64,000 bases of DNA from Adiantum capillus-veneris (taxonomy: Eukaryota > Streptophyta > Polypodiopsida > Polypodiales > Pteridaceae): contig CM043961.1 in the NCBI GenBank assembly GCA_014529385.2, positions 15,084,478-15,148,477 of the forward strand, in the 5' to 3' direction. This document shows, piece after piece, positions 37,489 to 47,962 of this stretch. The translations under genes and the position numbers were made by a program. How positions within the stretch are numbered: position 1 is the first letter of the stretch; each line of letters starts with the position of its first letter. The notes under the pieces are model-generated. The model made no database searches. It was not told the DNA's origin and was given only the letters and a program-made list of their open reading frames with translations.

Positions 37489-38572
37489 CTAATCTCTCTC
37501 AAAACTTACCAGTTCAATGCTATTGCCTTTTGATCTCCTCTTGTGGAGCTTAGGAAGCTCAATAAGGAGGATCATTAGGCAATGAGCTTCGTGGTAGAAA
37601 CTCCATTGCATGGCCATTGTCCCCTCATTGTGGAGATAGCTCACAGGGATATCATCAATAAAAACATTTTGGAATCCATTTAGGAATTTAGACAACTCTA
37701 ATTCCTCTTTATTCCCGTCTTTTTTATTGTTTTACTGGTTGAAACATTAAATTCATTTACAAACTTTCTAACAAAAATCATGTATATGAAAATAGAGATT
37801 TTCATTAACTTGTCAAAAGCATGCATATTTACAAGGGATAGGGTGCTACCGACTCATAAACATGTATGTTTTTTCTAGCATAGGAAAAACAAAAGGCTAT
37901 TGCTATGAGCATCCTCTTTTGGAGTTTCAACCATAGAAACTCAAGCCGGCTTGTTGCATGCATTTCTTCAGGGACAAGCACAATAGACATGCCCTTGCTG
38001 TCCACACTTGTAGCATTGTTTATCCTTACAATAACTCTCTAGCTCTTTTGGAGAGAGTCTATTATTACCTTTGTAGACTCCTTGGTCTTGTTATCATTGC
38101 TGCTAGATTTGCCTTTGGAGAAAGTTTGAGCATTATTCCTCCCTCTAGACTCATTTTGATCCTTCAATTCCATGGACTTAAATTTTTTCTTAACCCCTTG
38201 TTGGAAATCAATTTGAGAGGTGACCATAGTGTGGTGTATGACCACCGAAGAGGTCCTAGGCCTTTGCGAGTTAGCATACTCGGCCATCTCTTCAGAAAGA
38301 CCCGCACAAATTTTTTGCTTTTGCTCCCCAAAGTCTATCTTTTTGTAGACACTGGCTTTGAGATGTAAATCCCAAAACTTATGTACATACTTGTGAATAG
38401 ACTCATGAGAGAGAAGCTTTAGGATGCACCATTCAGTAAGCACTTTGTCCTTTGCATCGCTTGCAAGGAATTGCTTCATAATGGAAACTCCTAGAGTTTT
38501 CCATGATTTTGGGGCTTCGCCATTGCCACAAAGGCTAGCCCACCATTGACTAGTTGATTTTTGGAAGTGCAT
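37489..38572 (-). pseudogene. Element B2 gag capsid, zinc knuckle and the head of pol
   Basis: The capsid frame 38039-38572 reads MHFQKSTSQWWASLCGNGEA, then SIMKQFLASDAKDKVLTEW and SIHKYVHKFWDLHLKA. A CCHC knuckle (CYKCGQQGHVYCAC) lies near 37985-38020, followed by a TGA. The next recognisable frame (37489-37695; FLNGFQNVFIDDIP) is the start of pol, so most of the protease is gone. Confidence 0.82.
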
Positions 38573-39289
38573 AGCTAGATGGCATAGCTTGGAGGACTCC
38601 GTGAAGTCCTTGCTCCGAAAGCCGCATCAAATTGTTGGATGAAGGCCAATACTTTGTCGATGGCCAAAGGTGCCATCATAGGAGAGGAAAGAGATACTCC
38701 TTCCTCCCTCTTTGAACTTCTTGAGCTTTTGTGACCTTCACTAGGTAGGGTAAGGTTTGCGATGTCCTCCCCTCTTGTATTCTCTAGGAGAATAGTCGTA
38801 GCTTTCATCAGAAGAGGAGGAAGGTGGTGAAGAAGGAGAAGAGGGTGACCTCTTCCTTGCCTTTTTCTTCCTTGGTTTCCTCTCCTGCCTTTCAAAGTGA
38901 TAAGGAGAAGGACTGTGGTTTGAGAATTTCCTCTTGGGAGGAGTTGGCGATCATCTAGACCGCCGTCTTCTTAGAGCCACATCTTCATAAGAACTTAGGG
39001 ATTCAATGCTTTGTCGTTCCTTGGATTCCTCCTCTCGTATTGGAGAGAGTCTTGTTTTGGGAGTCTCTTCAAGAGGCCTCCTAAGCTCTCTCTCCTCTTG
39101 GAGAGGAAGGGAAATCCTATAAGCACGAAGTTGTTGGGTAACTTTGGCTTGCAAGGTAGGGTTACCCATGGCTTGCTGTAACCTAGTAACAAGGTAATTA
39201 ACAAATATGGGGGCATTATCATTAGCACCTTCATGTTCAAAATCAAAGCTGTCAATGTTCATTCTACTCTCTTGGTTATTGTCAGCCAT
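38573..39289 (-). pseudogene. Element B2 gag N-terminus
   Basis: ATG at 39289. The frame reads MADNNQESRMNIDSFDFEHE and then LLVTRLQQAMGNPTL-like words shared with element A, and ends at 38951. Downstream frames at 38575-38895 carry frameshifted Lys/Arg/Ser-rich sequence. Confidence 0.8.
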
Positions 39290-39694
39290 GTTAATTAAAC
39301 TTATATGTTTACTTGTACTTTTTGCTAATTCAAAACTTCAGTTGCTACTCCTCTTAGCCTTTGAAAATGCGGCTCTTAAGAATCTACACCCACGGCTCGA
39401 ATTTGGTTAATTATAGAGAGTAGTGGAGTGGGTCTAATATTGCAGAGTTGTCAAGGGATAGCTCTTTTGAGACTTCTTATGGATCAATAATGGTAAATCC
39501 GTAGGCAACTCTAAAGAGACTCCATTATTTAGACCAAATCTCTCGAGAGGTTGCACCATACCCCACATAGTGGGCTGCAACAAAATCGATACTAGATCCT
39601 AGTCCTACTTACCCGAATATAATTAACAAAACCAACCATGTATAGGCTACTTAAGGACCTCTCTTCTAAGCAAGAAAAGAGAAACCAAATCAGT

Positions 39695-40343
39695 GCTCTG
39701 ATACCAATGTAATGGAAATGGCCTAATACCTTGTAGAATAGCGGAATCAAGAGAATTAGAGTGAGCAACTTTGTGAGATTACTTTGAGAGCATAGAGGGT
39801 AAACTTAATTGGTAGTAGCAACTTAATAATAACACTTAATTAACAGGCATGAACAATACTTTTGCAAGAGAGAGAGTTTGAAGAACATGAAAATAGTTGA
39901 GGACCGAATTTATGTGGAGCCGGTCCCCCCCTCCAATAGGCATTTGTATTCTAGATTCTCCCATTGAGGGAGACTTGGTACAATACAATCTTTGTGTTCC
40001 TTGAGACCTCTTTGGCAGTATGAAGAAGGAAGCTTCAGACACCAAGCTTTTGCTAAAGAGCAACAATCAATCTTAGCTTGAAAACAATCAAGAACTTGTG
40101 AACATCATTAATCCTTGTGTTCCCTAAATCATTTGAATGCATGAAGATGTAAACTTTTATGCATCAACTTGTGCCCAAAGCAAAAATTAATCTACTTTTA
40201 AATAAAAATTAATCTACTTGCATTAAGTAATTAATCTACTTGCAATAAACCATTAGCATAACATAAACTTTGTAGAAAGCATTAACTATCCCAAGCCTCA
40301 GTCCCAAGACCTCAAACACCTTTGAAGGTGGACAGAGCTAGCA
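39695..40343 (-). repeat. Element B2 primer-binding site and partial 5' LTR
   Basis: TGGTATCAGAGC on the minus strand at 39695-39706, then the LTR from 39708. The LTR matches B1 15945-16590 and stops at about 40343, where a unique sequence begins. Confidence 0.85.
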
Positions 40344-42040
40344 GGGAATGCATTAGGAAGGGAATGGGATCTAAGGGGGCCTCTTTATTTTCCATAGGAT
40401 TAAAAAGGAGATTATGGAAGGGGCAAATGGGTGGATGCCATGTGGACTGAAATGGTGGGTATGACAGGGCCTAAAAGTAAGTAGTCAAACTTGTACTCTT
40501 TTATAAAATACAAAGAGAAAATCTCTTATAAATTCAAAAAATGAACTTTTCTCTAAATAGTTGAGTAAAAACCAATCCTTTCTCTCTCTAGTGGCTGCCA
40601 GCTCTCCTAAAAAGGGGTCCCTCCAAAAATGTACTGATCATTCCCTCCCTCTCTCTCTACTGTACCATCTCTCATTTCTCTTCACTTCACCTTCCAAGAG
40701 TTGCTTCTCTTTCCTTCCTTTTAGTTTTCCCTCTCAAAAGCTCTACAACAAAAGTTTGAACCTCCTTTCCCTCCTCAAGCTTATTGTATTCTCCTCAAGC
40801 TTGCTGGATTCTCCTCAAGCTGAAGTTCTCCATTTCTCCATTAGCCTCACTAAACACCTCTACCTAAAGCTGAAGATTTGCAGCATATCCTTCTACTAGA
40901 TCATCCCTCTTTCTTTCCTCAATAGGTTTCCTGCTCCTTCTCCATTGTGCTCTCTAGAGAGAATCTACTTTCCTCTCAAGCTTTGCAACATTATCTTCCC
41001 TATTAAGCCAACAAGAAAGTGGAGCAGTATAGCAGTAAGAGGCATCCTTCGTCTTTGTGTACCATCAATAATCTTGCTCTATACAACTGAGAACATGGAT
41101 GTGAAATCTCTAATTATAAGTGTTTGTCTACAGGTTGTGCCACTATTCCCCATGGCATCATTAGGTACTCGATGACCTAGGAGTGTCATTGACTCCATTT
41201 CATGCAGCAATGTACAAGACAATAGTGGATGTTGGGTGACGATGGAGTTCAAACGATTGATGTGGGTGACAATGCAGCCTAGCTCAAGAGGTGCACACAA
41301 GGTCTCAAGGAGACACATGGCTTCTCGAGCACACCATTGGAAGGGAAGGATCATGGAGTTCAAGCAAACCCATGATGACCAAGTGTCTTGCAAAGGTGCA
41401 ACATGTGTATGTTGCTTCACAACTGAAGCTAGAGACAACAATGGATCCATCGAGTTTTCATTGCTTGTTCATGTTTGCAGATGTATTCCCATACGATTTT
41501 GTAGAGTGGGAGCCAATAGAGTCCTTCACAGGAACTTTTGAGGCCATCCACGTTGACCTTGGCAAGCTGCTCTATGCTGGTTGTCCATCCGTAGAGCTTG
41601 TCTCAAGGGACATTTTCTTTATAACCATACTTATGTAACACCTAGGTAAACTAGGTATACTAATCTTTCTCCGGCTCATCCACCAACCTTGCAGAGTATG
41701 GAATGGCCTAAGCCTGATAGTGCCTTGATCATAGCAACCAAAAGGAGAATCAAGGCGGATGTGCATTCAATAATGAAGTGCACCTATGGTTCCCATAAAG
41801 CTTCCCTAACTTGGTTTATGTCCTTTCATGTGTTCATGTTTATCTTTTGATTGCAGAGTGCTCACATGACACCAACAATAATTGCAAAGGGGGAAGTGCA
41901 ATTAACGGTTGGATGGGAGACTAAGGTGGTCAACCACCAGGGAGATACAATCAAGTGCTCTGTAGTTGTTGAGAATGTGGCATGAAGATACCATATTGCA
42001 AAGCAAATCTTGTCAATTGTCTTTCCCTACAGAAGATGGA
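40344..42040 (+). other. Possible multi-exon gene or pseudogene, unrecognised
   Basis: Several splice-like signals support transcription: a pyrimidine-rich CTACAG at 41126, TTCATGTTTGCAG near 41481 followed by a coding-like segment (FPYDFVEWEPIESFTGTFEA, ending near 41636), and TTTTGATTGCAG at 41856. The last is followed by an open segment (SAHMTPTIIAKGEVQLTVGW) that ends at TGA 41983-41985. I could not join the exons in one frame. A 5' leader rich in CT lies at 40560-40960. No known domain was seen. Confidence 0.3.
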
Positions 42041-42530
42041 AGCTGACGAAGGGAGAATGGTAGGCACTAGACTCTAATGTTGCTCGTAGAGAATCAATTG
42101 ATATGAAAATATGCCTCCATGATAATGCAGTGCACGACATCTTGACAAGTAACGACTAGAATCTCAGTCACCTTCGCGAGTATCTTAATCTTAGATATAC
42201 CTTGCCCAATCAATATGTTTTTGTAATCAATGAAAAGGTTGCTCGTTCCAGAAAAGAGAAGAGATTTCTTTGTGAAAACATTGGTTTTCCACGATGTATT
42301 GATGTAAAATCTTGTAACTGAAGTGATTTTGCTCCCATTAATACATATGGCGTTTTGAATCTCTTTTTCATTTTTAATTTGTTTAAGATTTTGTTTGAAA
42401 TATGCAAGTTTCTTAGTTTGGAGCATGAATACTTTCAATGTTCGAATGCTTGTCATGTGATTTTGTTTATAATTATAGTTTTAAGTTAATTCGATGTTAA
42501 TTTTAAGTGCTTTTAAAAAGTGATATTGAG

Positions 42531-42538
42531 TATAAAAG
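42531..42538 (+). promoter_or_regulatory. TATA box of the two-exon gene
   Basis: TATAAAAG lies 94 bp upstream of the ATG, followed by a CT-rich leader (AAGCTCTCTTCTCATCTTCT). This is typical of plant core promoters. Confidence 0.7.
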
Positions 42539-42624
42539 TGACTTTCTAGAGTTTAAACTTCATTTCTCACATTCACAAAACACAAGCTCTAAGCTCTCTT
42601 CTCATCTTCTTCGCAAACAGACCC

Positions 42625-43897
42625 ATGGCAACATCTTCTAATGCACTTCTCACGCAATTACAGAAGATAGGACTTGCAGATCGTGCGCATGAACTAGTCA
42701 ATGTGTTTGAGGGGATGATCCACATGCATGCCACCACTAACCTTCATGTAGAGGGGTTCCAAAGCTTTCTTGACTACATGATGGAGCACATGGAAGAATA
42801 TGCAATAGTCTTCGAGGGCTCCAACATAACATGGTTGCCTGTGGATTTTCTCAAACGCCTCTATGCGGACGACAAAAACTTTTATTATCGCTTGTTGAGG
42901 TTTATAAAAGGGCTTACTAAGTGGGACTACAAGACAGAGGATGAGGATGACCTCATAGACTTGGGCATGGGGTGCATAGGCACCCAATTCATCTCTTGGG
43001 ACATGGTTCTGGTATTGCTTGTGCTTGAGGGCATGGAGAAGGAAAAATCGAAGGAAAAGTCTGACCAAGAACCTCTTGTAACCATTGTGGAAGAATCAAA
43101 TGAATTTATTGAAGAAGTTGATGAGCAGACTGAAGCATCTATGGCACTCGTCCTATTGCAAGATCCCAGCTCCACTAGGGAGGAAGATGGGATGATAGAG
43201 GGAGAAGAGGTGTTGGAGGAAGTTCCTGACCTCCAAATTCGCACTTTGCATGCAGTGGTGGTGGATGGTCGTCACTTCTTGTTCCTTGATGACATTGCAA
43301 AGACACTAGGACTCAGAGAAGATGAGTCGCTCTTAGTGCTCACTATCTATGCGGGCATGAAAGATCCCAGTGGAAAGCAAGAGAAGGTCAACTTTCAAAT
43401 TGACTTTGAAGACCAAGGTCTCCCACCAAGCCTCTCATTCCTCCCTAGTAGTGAAAACGAACAGAATTTGGTACAAACCGTGGAAAATACACTTATGGAA
43501 ATCAAATCATGTGCCTCATTTCATGAAAGTCTCTCGGAAAGCGCTTTTCTTCCACACAAACCGCTAATCATTATGGGTGGAGATGATTGCTCTAGCATCG
43601 ACCTTACAAGGAAAACTCTTGAAGAGATGGATGAGGAAATTGAGGTAACCACTTTTTAACTTTATTGATAGTCTATTGTATCCTATAGCAAGTGTTGAAG
43701 TTGTTTAAAATGTTTTGCAGACCGCATATCATGTTGAGAAGTTTGCAATGCGTACTGAAGGTTGGCAAAACGTTCCTATGGGTAGAGATTGCTCCTTATG
43801 GCACTACCTTGGCCATCTGGGGCCATCCTTCTTTGAGTTGCACACACAGAGTTCTCCAAGCATGGTTCTACGAAGCTGCTCAAGTGCAAGGCATTAA
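42625..43897 (+). CDS. Two-exon gene of unknown function
   Basis: Exon 1 is 42625-43644 and exon 2 is 43721-43897. A 76-bp intron has consensus ends (GAG-GTAACC and TGTTTTGCAG-ACC) and keeps the frame, giving about 398 residues. The start context ACCCATGGC is good. The N-terminal 110 residues are helical (IGLADRAHELVNVFEGM, FQSFLDYMMEHMEEYAIVF). Residues 140-205 are very acidic (EESNEFIEEVDEQTE). A second folded part contains LHAVVVDGRHFLFLDDIAKT and LLVLTIYAGMKDPSGKQE. I recognise no family. A third exon is possible, because 43940-44117 holds an open frame (YLGGPRGGIVCLYKKAPWVL, FKTFGVKSAILPIP) after a CACAAG acceptor-like site. With that exon the C-terminus would change. Confidence 0.65.
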
Positions 43898-44230
43898 GTG
43901 CCATCCTTGCTAAAGATTCCCTTACCCTTAATGCTCACAAGTGTATCTTGGTGGACCGAGAGGCGGCATTGTATGCCTTTACAAGAAAGCACCTTGGGTC
44001 TTAAGCATAGGTCAAGGGGTGACAAACCCAGAGGATATTTTCAAAACCTTTGGTGTCAAGTCTGCCATTCTCCCTATACCAAAATATATAATTTACAAGA
44101 AAACCAACCAGCCATGATGTAATATCTAGAGCAATATACAATAATCTTGTCTTTTGTATTTTTTTTCTCACTTCATGTACCATTTTTTTCTATTTCACAT
44201 ATTGGCCAATAAATCTTTTTCTTTAATGTG

Positions 44231-44557
44231 TTCACACCTCCTCTACCATCCAAGCACTCGTCTGACATGGGACGCCTATCAGTGAATATTTTGCAAACCG
44301 AAGCTGCTTCGGGTGCGTACGGAGGCCGTGGGACCACTGAAATGCACTGCGATGACAAGCGGTGTGGGTGGTCAAAACTGCCCCATGTGCACCATGGCGC
44401 ACAGGGAATGTTTTTGGCCCGTTTTGTGCCGCTGGTCATCACCGTGCATTTTGGTTGTCCCACGGCCTCCGTACGCACCCGAAACGGCTCCATTTTGCAA
44501 AATATTCATCGATAGGCATCCCACGGCAGACGAATCTTGGATGGTCGAGGAGGTGAA
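44231..44557. mobile_element. Foldback MITE, 327 bp
   Basis: The two ends are inverted copies of each other over about 105 bp (TTCAC...CTCCTC to GAGGAGGTGAA; both carry GAATATTTTGCAAA and CGGGTGCGTACGGAGGCCGT). The similarity weakens toward the middle, which has its own small palindrome near CACCATGGCG. It has no coding capacity. I found no clear target-site duplication, so the superfamily is unassigned. Confidence 0.8.
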
Positions 44558-44701
44558 ATCTAACTGCTTGATTAATTCAAATACTTCAACAACAGAAAGT
44601 ACACAATAAACTATTAGAGTTACACCGAATGGTAGAAAATCGACTTGTGCATATTATATCGAAAGATTACAAATCTCATATACAGAGGTTACATGGGGAA
44701 A

Positions 44702-45756
44702 TTAATTCTTATGGAGGGACCCTTCATTCCTCAGATTGAGTGCTAGAGCTAGATTTGCATTTTTTAGAGTAACTCGCTTTGCATGCACCATACAAAATAT
44801 GCCATCTTTAAACAAGTGCACCAAAATGTCCTTGGTGGCATTCTGTAAAGCCAAAAGAGCCGCATGCTGGATATGTGTAATAGAATCTGAATATTCGTCC
44901 ATTATTTCTCTTACCACCCGAGAGAAAGCTGCCCTTGGTATTATTGGCTTGGTGCTCTTTTGATATTTTCGGATCTCACGTAGAGCAACTGTGCCAGAAT
45001 TCCATCGCTGTTTCTTCTGCGCTGTTGACGGTGGTGGAGGAGCCGCTTGTCTGGTCCATTGAGGAGGATCATTTTTGTACTTTTTCCTCCTCTCTTCTTA
45101 GGCTTGTTGCTCTTCAGGTGTGAGCTTGTCCTTTTTCTTTTTTGCACATTGTTTTGCTCTTTGAGGAACTTTTGAAGGTCTGGAGCTCCCAGCCTTTGCT
45201 TGTTGGGCGGCCTGCGCTCTATCCTCTTCCGCTCTCCTCTTGGACTTTGCTTGTGCTTGTAAATTAGCCAAGTGGGTTCTCGCAGCCTCGGCTCTCTGCC
45301 ACTCTTCTTGCTCTCTTTTCCTTCTTTCTTCTTCCTGCAATCTCTGTGCTTTTCTATCTGGTGCCTCTTTCTTTTCTAACTCTCTCATTCTCTTCCTCCT
45401 CTTGGAATCTTGTGCTGCGTAGTTGTGGTTGCTTGAGATTGAGATGCAGCCATTGCTTGAGATTCAGGTGTTGCTGTTGCTTGATCTCCAGTTGCTACTG
45501 CCGTTGCTTGAGCTCCAGGTCCTGTTTCTTGTGTTGGTCTGTTAAGAGCTGCAAATGGTCTGAGCTCCAATAGAGGTGTGCGATTGGAATGCTGTAGTGG
45601 CTGGAGATCACCAAATATCTGCCGCATGATGTTCTGATCCTCTGTAGTCGAAGGTTGGGGGAGCGGTTGGGTGTTTGGAGCTAGTTCTTGTGGTTGAGGC
45701 TGTGGATTTGAAGTGATGGATTTTGTATGAGGTGCTGGTAGTGGTAGTGGTGTCAT
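44702..45756 (-). pseudogene. Histone H3-fold protein (CENH3-like) with a ~250-residue N-terminal tail
   Basis: The last ~100 codons (45007 to 44702) are an unmistakable H3 fold: RWNSGTVALREIRKYQKST (alpha-N), IIPRAAFSRVVREI (alpha-1), HAALLALQNATKDILVHLF (alpha-2) and CMVHAKRVTL (loop 2 into alpha-3), ending NLRNEGSLHKN. Three details resemble centromeric H3 rather than canonical H3: Trp before the GT box, IPxAxF in alpha-1, and a loop 1 one residue longer (19 against 18 between VR and ALQ). The tail is unusual. It has a Gln/Thr/Pro/Ala-rich part (45756-45420) and a charged coiled-coil part (EEERRKREQEEWQRAEAART, 45388-45098). One frameshift near 45420 and one TAA at 45098-45100 (CAA expected) interrupt it. 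The fold has no intron, unlike typical plant CENH3 genes, so a retrocopy is possible. Confidence 0.8.
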
Positions 45757-45869
45757 GGTTGTGCGTGGTGGTGTGCTCTTGTGTATTGTCCATGTTGTGC
45801 AAGATATGAGTGTGTGTGTACGTGTGGACGCATGTCTAACCTCACCTTTCCTATCTTATTGCAGTATTA

Positions 45870-46175
45870 GCGAGAACCACGATTTAATTGTCAATCCATG
45901 GGACGAAACTGACTCGACTAGTGCATAGAGGATACAAGAGGTTGTCAATCTCTCAGAAAACAACTAACAACTCACATCTAACTCAAGCTACACTCAAGTG
46001 ACTGAAATCACCAAAAGCCAATCGCTCATCGGCAAACAATTCACATTCATTACAACATCAAATGACATTCGAACGTAACAAAACTTCTAGGACATGTTAA
46101 TAAGACCTAAGCACACATGCTTATGGTCTCAAACCCCACTTTAGGTCAAGTTCCAAAATCGCGATTATTAACAGT
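45870..46175. repeat. Leader repeats with AATCGNGATT cores (H3-fold frame)
   Basis: A near-palindrome AATCGCGATT lies at 46157-46166, and a weaker ACCACGATTTAA near 45876-45887, about 280 bp apart. The same spacing and core occur upstream of the other long frame at 51.77-52.38 kb. This stretch lies between the LTR-like region and the start of the H3-fold frame. Confidence 0.5.
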
Positions 46176-46307
46176 AGTGGATTTTTGACATAGTCGTTTT
46201 CGACCCAGAATGCATCTAAATGCTTAGCAATGATGCTCCAATACCTACCTATGCTTAGTTTTTGATTTGAAAGTGTAAATTCTTGATTATGATGAAATTA
46301 GGCCACA

Positions 46308-46321
46308 CGTCGGCGACGCCA
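46308..46321 (-). promoter_or_regulatory. Possible primer-binding site, tRNA-Asp type
   Basis: The minus strand reads TGGCGTCGCCGACG, resembling the TGGCGCCG type sites of plant Tat/Athila elements. It lies left of the LTR-like region, in the place expected if that region is a 5' LTR for sequence running leftward into the H3-fold frame. Confidence 0.35.
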
Positions 46322-46324
46322 AAA

Positions 46325-46750
46325 GCTACGAATTACTATGAACTGCTTACATCAATGCGTAGAGCTCTTACCTGCGGTTGCAATGCAACAAACGCGACTG
46401 CAATGTGACAACCGAGGAGGGAGTAGGAAGCGCGGGGAGGAGAGAAGTGAGGGCTGTTAGCTCACGTTGTGTATTTTATTATCCAAAACTTAAAAATAAC
46501 TTACAAAACTTGGCTTTTATACCTTAGCCAAGGTTTTTGGTGGTCAAAACTAATCATCTGGAGTTCTACCAAAGATGGGTAATGACAGGTTGATACAATC
46601 TAGAAACTTGTAGCCCCCGCTCATTAGTTACAAAGTTTATCCTAAAAAATAAAAGTTACAATATTCCCAATTTATAAAAATAATAAGTGTTTTACAATGA
46701 GAACTCCAAAAAATGATATCTGTGGTATCCGTGTTAGCTTACTGCTGACA
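46325..46750 (-). mobile_element. LTR-like region with polypurine tract and TATA box
   Basis: A purine tract (GACGAGGAGGGGGAAAA, minus strand, 46751-46767) is followed directly by TGTCAGCAGTAAGC. A TATA box (TATAAAAG, minus) is at 46514-46521, followed by AATAAA and a CT-rich stretch. A good splice donor (CGCAG-GTAAGAGC, minus) lies at 46370. The left edge is uncertain. The alternative is that this is the promoter and first exon of a host gene whose intron contains the leader repeats. Confidence 0.5.
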
Positions 46751-46789
46751 TTTTCCCCCTCCTCGTCCGTGTCGTCCCTTGACACAGCT

Positions 46790-47200
46790 TTATGGACTGA
46801 AATAGTCTTCGGGCTGGCGGTTGGCGAGGTGGTCTTTAAGCGCATTTAGTGCCTTTTGGTATCTGATTTTTCTTTCTTTATCTGGAACTTGTAGAAACTG
46901 CATGGTTACTCTGTTCTTCAGTTCCATTGCTGAGTAGCCTACAAACCTTGAGATCAGATTGCTGATCACTGGCGCAAATATCTTCATTGGCCAAGTGAAG
47001 AATCCCGTGTAGAACGCTTCCTCGAAGGCCATCCTATTGTGTGAAGGTAAAAACATGCATCTGGCATAGAAGCCATAGACATTAGGCAAAATTTGAACTC
47101 ACAAAGGGGCCCTTTAAGGAGTTTGACTTTACCTCTCTCTACCAAAATGGGCGCATGGATAAATTTTTGCAAACAAACTCCAAATTTGGCGGAGGTTTGA
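46790..47200 (-). pseudogene. C-terminal end of an unrecognised family D frame
   Basis: The open part (46790-47089) reads NVYGFYARCMFLPSHNRMAF, then FTWPMKIFAPVISNLISRFV and QKALNALKDHLANRQPEDYF, and stops 20 nt before the polypurine tract. In-frame stops just upstream (TGA, TAA, TAA) separate it from further codons of similar style. No known domain. The position, last frame before a polypurine tract and LTR, suggests a retroelement product. Confidence 0.5.
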
Positions 47201-47234
47201 CAGTTGGAATGTCCTCTTCAAGCTCTATCTATTG

Positions 47235-47376
47235 ATATATAGCACGCCATGAGATTCTTCATATTTTAGAAGATTATTTTTTTGATTCACTTAGATTCCG
47301 ACAGAGTTGTCACATCATAGGTGAATCAAAAAAAGAATCTTCTAAAATATGAGGAATCTCATGGCGTGCTATATAT
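47235..47376. repeat. Inverted repeat with 56-bp arms (MITE-like)
   Basis: Arms 47235-47290 and 47321-47376 pair with only two mismatches around a 30-nt loop (outer ends ATATATAGCACGCCATGAGA and its complement). TTG stands on both outer sides. It separates the two family D coding pieces at 46.8-47.2 and 47.4-47.7 kb. Confidence 0.88.
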
Positions 47377-47393
47377 TTGACGCAAGAAAATTT

Positions 47394-47665
47394 CCTGATC
47401 ATTTATTCTTTGTTGAGTATTGTAAAGAAGCATTCACGACATCCAACTGCACTTGAATTTTTTGAGCTGACAAGGTTGTCGTTAGAAGTTTGTTTGTAAC
47501 TTCTGTCAGCTATTCATCCTTGGCTTTACATGCATCTGACAACTTAGTAAGTAGGTCACCTAACTCTTCCATCTCCTTCTGCTATCTATATCTTGCTAGC
47601 TGATGTTGTTCAGCTTGGGCTTTCATTTCCTGCACTTGCCTCTGAAGATTGTGATGTCGTTGGAG
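47394..47665 (-). pseudogene. Coiled-coil coding remnant, family D
   Basis: The minus strand reads LQRQVQEMKAQAEQHQLARY, then KEMEELGDLLTKLSDACKAK and LTEVTNKLLTTTLSAQKIQV, with two internal TAG stops and a TGA end. Heptad-like spacing fits a coiled coil. The style matches the C-terminal coiled coil of the long frame at 49.4-51.6 kb. Confidence 0.5.
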
Positions 47666-47669
47666 AGGG

Positions 47670-47896
47670 GGAATGGGGGAACACGCTCGACACAAACAAA
47701 AGGGCCTCTCTATAGCTTAGGGCACACACAACACCCCAATCCACTTAGTGAGCACCTTCGACTCACAGAATTCACACTATCGCACACGCGATCAAACACA
47801 ACTTGACGCACCGCAGCGCACACGCACTCAAATAGACCATCAATCAACCCTCACCCACAAAACGGCTGCAATCATCGCCTACCCTTGCACACATAC

Positions 47897-47962
<66 letters not shown>

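Larger units (their letters stand above)
35414..40343 (-). mobile_element. Element B2: truncated non-autonomous sister of B1
   Basis: The internal region (35414-39707) is followed by a primer-binding site and part of the 5' LTR (39708-40343). Positions 35414-37320 match B1 17630-19529 closely, including the integrase-core and RNase H deletions and a ~50-bp repeated GGCTAAGGCTCTTTTGTGC block. The protease and the RT catalytic region are also deleted here. Both outer ends are missing: the 3' end at the dispersed repeat and the LTR end at 40343. Confidence 0.85.

Noticed and set aside
41460..41520. FADVFP word resembling the start of a Ty3 RT
   Set aside because: No other RT motif follows, and the segment begins at a splice-acceptor-like site.
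42694..43244. Minus-strand frames opposite the two-exon gene
   Set aside because: Antisense shadows of a gene with its own TATA box, start context and intron.
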